A DNA stretch of 64,000 bases from Tessaracoccus timonensis (GTDB taxonomy: Bacteria; Actinomycetota; Actinomycetes; Propionibacteriales; Propionibacteriaceae): contig NZ_LT996886.1 of assembly GCF_900343145.1 (NCBI RefSeq), forward strand, positions 558,001 to 622,000, read 5' to 3'. Below the pieces are notes generated by a model, which saw nothing but the letters and a program-made list of their open reading frames with translations, did not search any database and was not told where the DNA came from. The position numbers and the translations under genes are program-made. Shown here piece after piece: positions 59,978 to 64,000 of this stretch (positions are counted from its first letter, which is position 1; each line of letters opens with the position of its first letter).

Positions 59978-62512
59978 TCACTGGCAGGAGTCGCACTGGA
60001 GGGCTTCCTGCGGGTCCACGTCGATCGTGATGCCGCCGATCACCTGCAGGTTCGCCGCCCGCGTCCCGACGACGCCCCTCACCTCCGCGGGGGTAGGGCT
60101 GGGCGTCGTGGGTCGGCGGGCGCCGAAGCCGCGCTTGTTCGTCGCGGCGGCCTTGTTGACCTTCACTGTGGACTGCTCGGCGGTGTGGCGCGGCAGCATG
60201 TGCAGGTAGTAGGTGGTCTTGACTCCCATGCGCCAGGCGAGCTGGTAGAGGTCCACCATGGTCTGGACGTTGCGGTCGGCGAGGTAGATGTTGCGGCTGA
60301 TGGCCTGGTCGATCCACTTCTGAGCCCGTGCGGCGACGTGGAGGTACGCCGTCGGATCGAGCTGGAAGCTCGTCTTGTACACCTCGGTCATCCACGACGG
60401 GATGCCCTCGACCTTCGCGAGGTCTCCCTGGTGACGCAGCAGCTCGTCGCGTACCCCCTCCCAGATGCCCGCCGATTTGAGGTCGCGCACGAGGTTGCGA
60501 TTGACTTCGAGAAACTTCCCCGACGACGTCGCGCGGCTGAAGATGTGGCTGAACTGGGGATCGAGCCCTGGCGTGGTGCCGGCGACGAGCCCGATGGACG
60601 CGGTGGGCGCAACGGCCATGAGCGTGGCGTTGCGGATGCCTCCGGCCACGCGTCGGCGCAGCAGATCCCAGTCGAGCCGCGACGAGCGATCCACCTCGAC
60701 GGCCTCCCCCCGCTCGGCGGCGAGCCGGTCGAGCGTGTCGAACGGCACGAGACCCTTCGACCAGCCAGAGCCTGCGAAGTTGGGGTATGCCCCGCGCTCG
60801 CGAGCAAGGTCGCAGGACGCGTCGATGGCGTGCCATGAGATGAACTCGACGATTTCGTCGATGAGCTCCCAGGCCGCGGGCGAATCGTAGGCGATGCGGA
60901 GTCGCTCGCAGATGTCGGTGAACCCCATGAGCCCGAGTCCGACAGCACGGTTGGCGAGATTGGCGTGTTCCGCCTCCGGCACAGCGGATGCGGTGATGTC
61001 GACGAGGTTGTCGAGCTGGCGCACAGCAGTGCGGACGGTGCGCGCAAGACGATCCCAGTCGAAGCGGGCCTCGACCCCGACCCCATCGAGGTGTCGGGAG
61101 AGGTTCACGGAGGCGAGGTTGCAGACGGCGGTGTTGTCGCGGTCTTGCGGCAGGCAGATCTCGGTGCAGAGATTGGAGAGATGAATCGTGCCCGTGTTGT
61201 CGTTGAGTGCGCGGGTGTTGATTGTGTCTTTGAATGTGATCCACGGATGCGACGTCGACTGCAGCGCGACGAGGATCGCTTTCCACTGCTCACGCGCCTT
61301 CAACTTGCGGTGTATCCGCAGCTCGCCAGCCTCAGCCATCTCGACGTATTGGGCGTAGCGCTCGGAGAACGCGCGTCCAGTGAGCTCGACGAGGTCGGGC
61401 GTCTCGAGCGGATCGAACAGATACCAGTCGTCGTCACGGGCCACGCGCTGCATGAACTCGTCGGAGATCCACACCGCGGTATCGGCGGTGCGGGTGCGGC
61501 GGTACGGGTCGCCGGAGTTCTGGCGCAGGTCGAGGAACTGCGCGAAGTCGGCGTGCCAATTCTCCATGTAGAAGCACAGCGCGCCGAACTTCTTGCCGCC
61601 GCGCGAGATTGCGCGCAGCGTCGAGTCGACGGTGTGCATGAACGGGATCGGCCCCGTCGACGTGGTGTTGTTGGAGCGGATCGGTGAGCCCTCCGAACGC
61701 AGCTTGGTCACGGACAAACCGATGCCGCCGGTGCCCTTGGTGATCCACATGACGTCGCGGATCGACTTCGCGATGTGCTCGATGTCGTCCTCCATCTGCA
61801 TGACGAAGCAGTTGGAGAGCTGTGCGGCCGGGGTGCCGGCACCGACGAGCGTCGATCCGGCCGCCAGGTACTCCAGCCGGCTCATGACTTCGTAGAGCTC
61901 GAGCGCCACCGCCGTCGGATCCTGCTCACCCAGGGAAAGACCCATCGCCACACGCATCCAGAAGAACTGCGGCACCTCGATCACGCGACGCTGCCCATCG
62001 GTGAGCAGGTAGCGGTTGCGCATCGTCTGGACCCCGATGAAGCGCAGCAGGTCGTCTCGCGACGGGTTCAGCGCCCGCGCGAGCGTCTCGAGGTCGAACA
62101 GCTCACCCATGCGGGTGTCGAGATAGCCGTCGCGGACTCCGCGCTCGACGTAGCCGGGAAAGTGATCGACGTGCAGCAGCCGGATCGTGTCGGGCGAGCC
62201 GTCGCCGAAGAGGTCGGAAGTGTCGCCGAAGACCTGCTTGTAGAGCTGCTTGACGAGCAGGCGGGCGGCGATCTGGTCGTAGACCGGATCGTCCTTGACG
62301 TTGCCCAGCGTCACCTGCACGACGGCCTCGTCGAGCTGCTCGGTGGTGATGCCGTCGAACAGCGTGATCTCGACGTCGGACTGGAGTTGTAGCGCTCGGG
62401 CGGTCTCGTCGTCGAGGCCGCGGGCGGCGTCGGCGATCGAGGCGGCCACTTCGGCGCCATCGTAGGGTGCAAGGCTGCCGTCACGCTTGGTGACGCGGGT
62501 GGTGTTGTGCAT
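59978..62512 (-). CDS. nrdA: Ribonucleoside-diphosphate reductase alpha subunit
   Basis: 844 residues from ATG 62512 (GAGG upstream). An N-terminal ATP-cone (TRVTKRDGSLAPYDGAEVAA to about residue 95) for allosteric control. Catalytic cysteines in AAQLSNCFVMQMEDDIEHI, SNLCTEICLPQD and TAVCNLASVNL; the C-terminal redox pair is in LQCDSCQ. It makes deoxynucleotides with NrdB, encoded downstream. Transcribed behind a cobalamin riboswitch and NrdR-like boxes. Confidence 0.95.
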   Translation of the reverse strand: MHNTTRVTKRDGSLAPYDGAEVAASIADAARGLDDETARALQLQSDVEITLFDGITTEQLDEAVVQVTLGNVKDDPVYDQIAARLLVKQLYKQVFGDTSDLFGDGSPDTIRLLHVDHFPGYVERGVRDGYLDTRMGELFDLETLARALNPSRDDLLRFIGVQTMRNRYLLTDGQRRVIEVPQFFWMRVAMGLSLGEQDPTAVALELYEVMSRLEYLAAGSTLVGAGTPAAQLSNCFVMQMEDDIEHIAKSIRDVMWITKGTGGIGLSVTKLRSEGSPIRSNNTTSTGPIPFMHTVDSTLRAISRGGKKFGALCFYMENWHADFAQFLDLRQNSGDPYRRTRTADTAVWISDEFMQRVARDDDWYLFDPLETPDLVELTGRAFSERYAQYVEMAEAGELRIHRKLKAREQWKAILVALQSTSHPWITFKDTINTRALNDNTGTIHLSNLCTEICLPQDRDNTAVCNLASVNLSRHLDGVGVEARFDWDRLARTVRTAVRQLDNLVDITASAVPEAEHANLANRAVGLGLMGFTDICERLRIAYDSPAAWELIDEIVEFISWHAIDASCDLARERGAYPNFAGSGWSKGLVPFDTLDRLAAERGEAVEVDRSSRLDWDLLRRRVAGGIRNATLMAVAPTASIGLVAGTTPGLDPQFSHIFSRATSSGKFLEVNRNLVRDLKSAGIWEGVRDELLRHQGDLAKVEGIPSWMTEVYKTSFQLDPTAYLHVAARAQKWIDQAISRNIYLADRNVQTMVDLYQLAWRMGVKTTYYLHMLPRHTAEQSTVKVNKAAATNKRGFGARRPTTPSPTPAEVRGVVGTRAANLQVIGGITIDVDPQEALQCDSCQ

Positions 62513-62639
62513 TCGTCTTCCCTCGGACTTCGGCGGATGGCCCGACGACGAGGGTGCGGCAATCTGCGGGCGCACAGGCGGCGCCCGTCGACCGAGCGCG
62601 ATCCCTCGTGCGCTGCGAACCGGACCCCACGGCGTGGGG

Positions 62640-62800
62640 CCACACGAGGCAGGTCTTCGGGCTCACGAGCCGCCTACTGGCCGTCGCTTCCCAGGACGTT
62701 CGTCCCAGTGCTGTGTGACGGCGGTCGTTCTCGTACACCGCTGCGGGGCAGCTCCGGTTTCTCACCGGATTCCCTTTTCATCTCCCGACGGAGAACCACA
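62640..62800 (-). promoter_or_regulatory. Cobalamin riboswitch in the nrdAB leader
   Basis: On the minus strand: GGGAATCCGGTGAGAAACCG, GAGCTGCCCCGCAGCGGTG, GGGAAGCGACGGCCAGTAGG and the B12 box AGCCCGAAGACCTGCC (62648-62663). Order and spacing are those of the adenosylcobalamin riboswitch. A GGCCCCAC / GTGGGGTCC hairpin (about 62622-62641) follows and may be the expression platform; the remaining leader to the nrdA start at 62512 is about 110 bases. Confidence 0.9.
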
Positions 62801-62808
62801 TGCGTGTA

Positions 62809-62856
62809 ACACAATATGTGGGATGGAGCAGCGCGTCAACCCTCAAGATGTAGTGG
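62809..62856 (-). promoter_or_regulatory. nrdAB promoter with two NrdR-like boxes
   Basis: Minus strand: box 1 CCACTACATCTTGAGG (62841-62856) and box 2 ATCCCACATATTGTGT (62809-62824), start-to-start 32 bp, about 11 and 12 of 16 matches to the NrdR consensus acaCwAtATaTwGtgt. Between them, TTGACG (62834-62839) and TATTGT (62811-62816), 17 bp apart, form a good promoter with the -10 inside box 2. Confidence 0.72.
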
Positions 62857-62860
62857 ATTA

Positions 62861-62977
62861 TCAGCCCGTGTTGCTGCGCGTGGCGAGCACCGCAGCCCCC
62901 GCGATCGAGATGCCGGCGATTTGCGCATCCGCGAGCGAAATCGGGGAGCCGATATCAAACCGGGCCGCGGCGATCAT
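62861..62977 (-). pseudogene. VapC-type PIN toxin remnant
   Basis: 38 codons from an ATG overlapping the antitoxin stop (ATGA): MIAAARFDIGSPISLADAQI AGISIAGAAVLATRSNTG. This is the C-terminal PIN segment with the third acidic site (ADAQIA) and ATR-N; the first ~90 residues with the other acidic residues are missing, so no nuclease can form. Confidence 0.72.
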
Positions 62978-63210
62978 GCGAAGTCCACGACTCGAGGCGG
63001 GTTCGTGCGTTCGGGGATGACGAGGTCGACGCCATCAGCCTCCACGAAGCTGGCGTGCAGCCCGAGGAGGAAGTTGTCCTCAGGCAGCCCCACAGCGGCA
63101 TCGAGAATTGCGCGCGCCTCAGCCTCGACCAACCGGCCGTGTTTGGCAGCACGGCCGCGGAGTCGAGCGTGAGTGCGCTCGTCGAGTTGACGAATGGTGC
63201 TGGTGCTCAT
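62974..63210 (-). CDS. VapB/FitA-type antitoxin
   Basis: 78 residues from ATG 63210 (GGAGG five bases upstream). MSTSTIRQLDERTHARLRGR AAKHGRLVEAEARAILDAAV is an RHH/FitA-like DNA-binding domain; the tail (VEADGVDLVIPERTNPPRVV DFA) binds the toxin. Coupled to a VapC fragment, so it survives without a working partner here. Confidence 0.8.
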   Translation of the reverse strand: MSTSTIRQLDERTHARLRGRAAKHGRLVEAEARAILDAAVGLPEDNFLLGLHASFVEADGVDLVIPERTNPPRVVDFA

Positions 63211-63249
63211 CGACACCTCCTGACAGCAATGTAGTACCGACCTCGCCGC

Positions 63250-63558
63250 TCAGATCTCGACGAGCTTCAGCCCGTCGATGGGGCCGGCCTCCCAGGTGTC
63301 GAAGTCGTCGCCGACGATGGCCTCGCGCGCGAGCGGCAGGATCCGCTCGGCGGCCTCGCGGCTCTCGAACATGGCGAGTCCGACGAGCCGATCCGAGCGC
63401 TCATCGCCGAGCGTGTGGACGGAGATGAGGCCGTCGGCGCCCCGCATGGCCGCCCCGAAACGGTGCATGGAGTCGATCAGCGCCTCGCGGTGCTCCGCGT
63501 GCGGGTTTAGATGGACATGATCGCGAACATGGCCAGAGGCTAACACGCCGGCGATCAC
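63250..63558 (-). CDS. Dimeric alpha/beta-barrel (ABM-like) protein, start possibly frameshifted
   Basis: About 102 residues: HAEHREALIDSMHRFGAAMR GADGLISVHTLGDERSDRLV GLAMFESREAAERILPLARE matches the antibiotic-biosynthesis-monooxygenase-like barrel. The expected start MFAIM (ATG 63530) lies in another frame and meets a stop after 7 codons; adding one base after it would give MFAIMVHLNPHAEHREAL, typical of the family. So the 5' end may carry a one-base deletion, or a GTG at 63558 or further in is used. Confidence 0.6.
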   Translation of the reverse strand: MIAGVLASGHVRDHVHLNPHAEHREALIDSMHRFGAAMRGADGLISVHTLGDERSDRLVGLAMFESREAAERILPLAREAIVGDDFDTWEAGPIDGLKLVEI

Positions 63559-63576
63559 GGGCGCCGGGCGCGACGA

Positions 63577-64000
63577 CTACTCGCCCGTCTCGCCGTCGAT
63601 TGACTCGCGCAGCAGGTCGGCGTGGCCATTGTGGCGGGCGTACTCCTCGATCATGTGGACCAGCACCCAGCGCAGGCTCACGTGCGCGCGCCCGCCCCAG
63701 GCGGGGTGGGTGGCGGAGAGCGCGACGTCGTCGGGCTGGGCCAGCTGCTTCTCGACGACGGCCCGCGACCTCGCCACAGCATCGACCCACACGCCCCGCA
63801 ACCGCTCCCCCGGCCACCGCATCGCCACGGTCCATTCCCAGTCGGGGTCGCCGGCGACCTCGGACGGCCAGCAATCCGGGAACGGCCCCTCCGCGACGAC
63901 CATCGAGAACCAGAAATCCTCGACGGTCGCAAGGTGCGCGAGCATCCCGGCGAGGGTCATCGTCGTGGGGTGCAAGCGTTGGCGGAGCTGCTCGTCGGTC
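63577..64000 (-). CDS. DinB/DUF664 family protein, truncated by window edge
   Basis: The minus-strand frame is open to the window end, reading TDEQLRQRLHPTTMTLAGML AHLATVEDFWFSMV, the standard DUF664 order, so the ATG at 63975 is probably internal. Later: WPSEVAGDPDWEWTVAMRWP, VSLRWVLVHMIEEYARHNGH ADLLRESIDGETGE with the metal-site His pattern (HMIEEYARHNGH). Such DinB-like proteins are often thiol- (mycothiol-) dependent transferases. Confidence 0.85.
   Translation of the reverse strand, partial: TDEQLRQRLHPTTMTLAGMLAHLATVEDFWFSMVVAEGPFPDCWPSEVAGDPDWEWTVAMRWPGERLRGVWVDAVARSRAVVEKQLAQPDDVALSATHPAWGGRAHVSLRWVLVHMIEEYARHNGHADLLRESIDGETGE

Noticed and set aside
58971-61286. Open frame of 771 codons joining antisense-like sequence to NrdB
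   Set aside because: Only the part from 59957 onward is NrdB; the rest is the wrong frame of nrdA. NrdB has its own ATG and ribosome site.
1-64000. tRNA or rRNA genes
   Set aside because: No tRNA cloverleaf with GGTTCGA-type T-loop and no rRNA motif was seen by eye on either strand; a tRNAscan run would settle this.

Overview
The window is high-GC DNA with dense, mostly leaderless-spaced genes, GTG/TTG starts and an actinobacterial gene set (DapC-type succinyl-DAP aminotransferase, 7Fe ferredoxin, VanW protein, DUF664/DinB protein, YbaB/WXG-type secretion genes, an FtsK-like protein of the kind found in actinomycete integrative elements). I read it as a chromosomal segment of a member of the Actinomycetia, perhaps near Propionibacteriales; the genus cannot be fixed from the sequence alone.

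Left part (1-31.5 kb), mainly housekeeping and transport: a 5'-truncated lysozyme-like-motif protein; a GntR/LacI-type regulator facing a minus-strand sugar uptake operon (two permeases, lipoprotein binding protein, GH76 alpha-mannanase-like enzyme, no ATPase of its own); dapC-fdxA; a VanW protein; sppA; an abgT-amidohydrolase operon ending in a strong terminator; tkt; several small conserved genes; fumC; a membrane glycosyltransferase-like protein; a MOSC protein lying exactly between two 119-bp direct repeats; and a two-component system next to an ABC exporter.

Middle part (31.5-48 kb), accessory and rearranged: two nearly identical but inactivated IS3-family copies in opposite orientation enclose a three-gene operon with a secreted papain-like cysteine protease and the front of a truncated FtsK-like gene. 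A TetR-controlled ABC exporter follows. Next comes a polymorphic-toxin island: a compact operon (YbaB-like, WXG-type helical protein, WPxxW N-terminal secretion-type protein, restriction-endonuclease-like toxin, immunity protein), with two extra immunity copies, each broken by a single stop codon, an orphan toxin tail, and an IS110 insertion. The island is bounded by diverged direct repeats carrying the 3' ends of the ABC ATPase and peptidase E genes. A decayed toxin-antitoxin pair sits in a second, smaller inserted segment.

Right part (47.8-64 kb): peptidase E, DUF952, pyrG, a SWIM zinc-finger protein, GNAT, a cytidine deaminase-ASCH fusion, MazEF, an IS481 remnant, a DEDDh exonuclease, mgtE, a stretch of repeats and gene fragments, then nrdAB. 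NrdB has the exact ligand spacing and the Phe-for-Tyr replacement of class Ic (Chlamydia-type) R2, and nrdAB sits behind a promoter overlapped by two NrdR-like boxes 32 bp apart and a cobalamin riboswitch. The window ends with a VapBC remnant, a small dimeric-barrel protein and a truncated DUF664/DinB gene.
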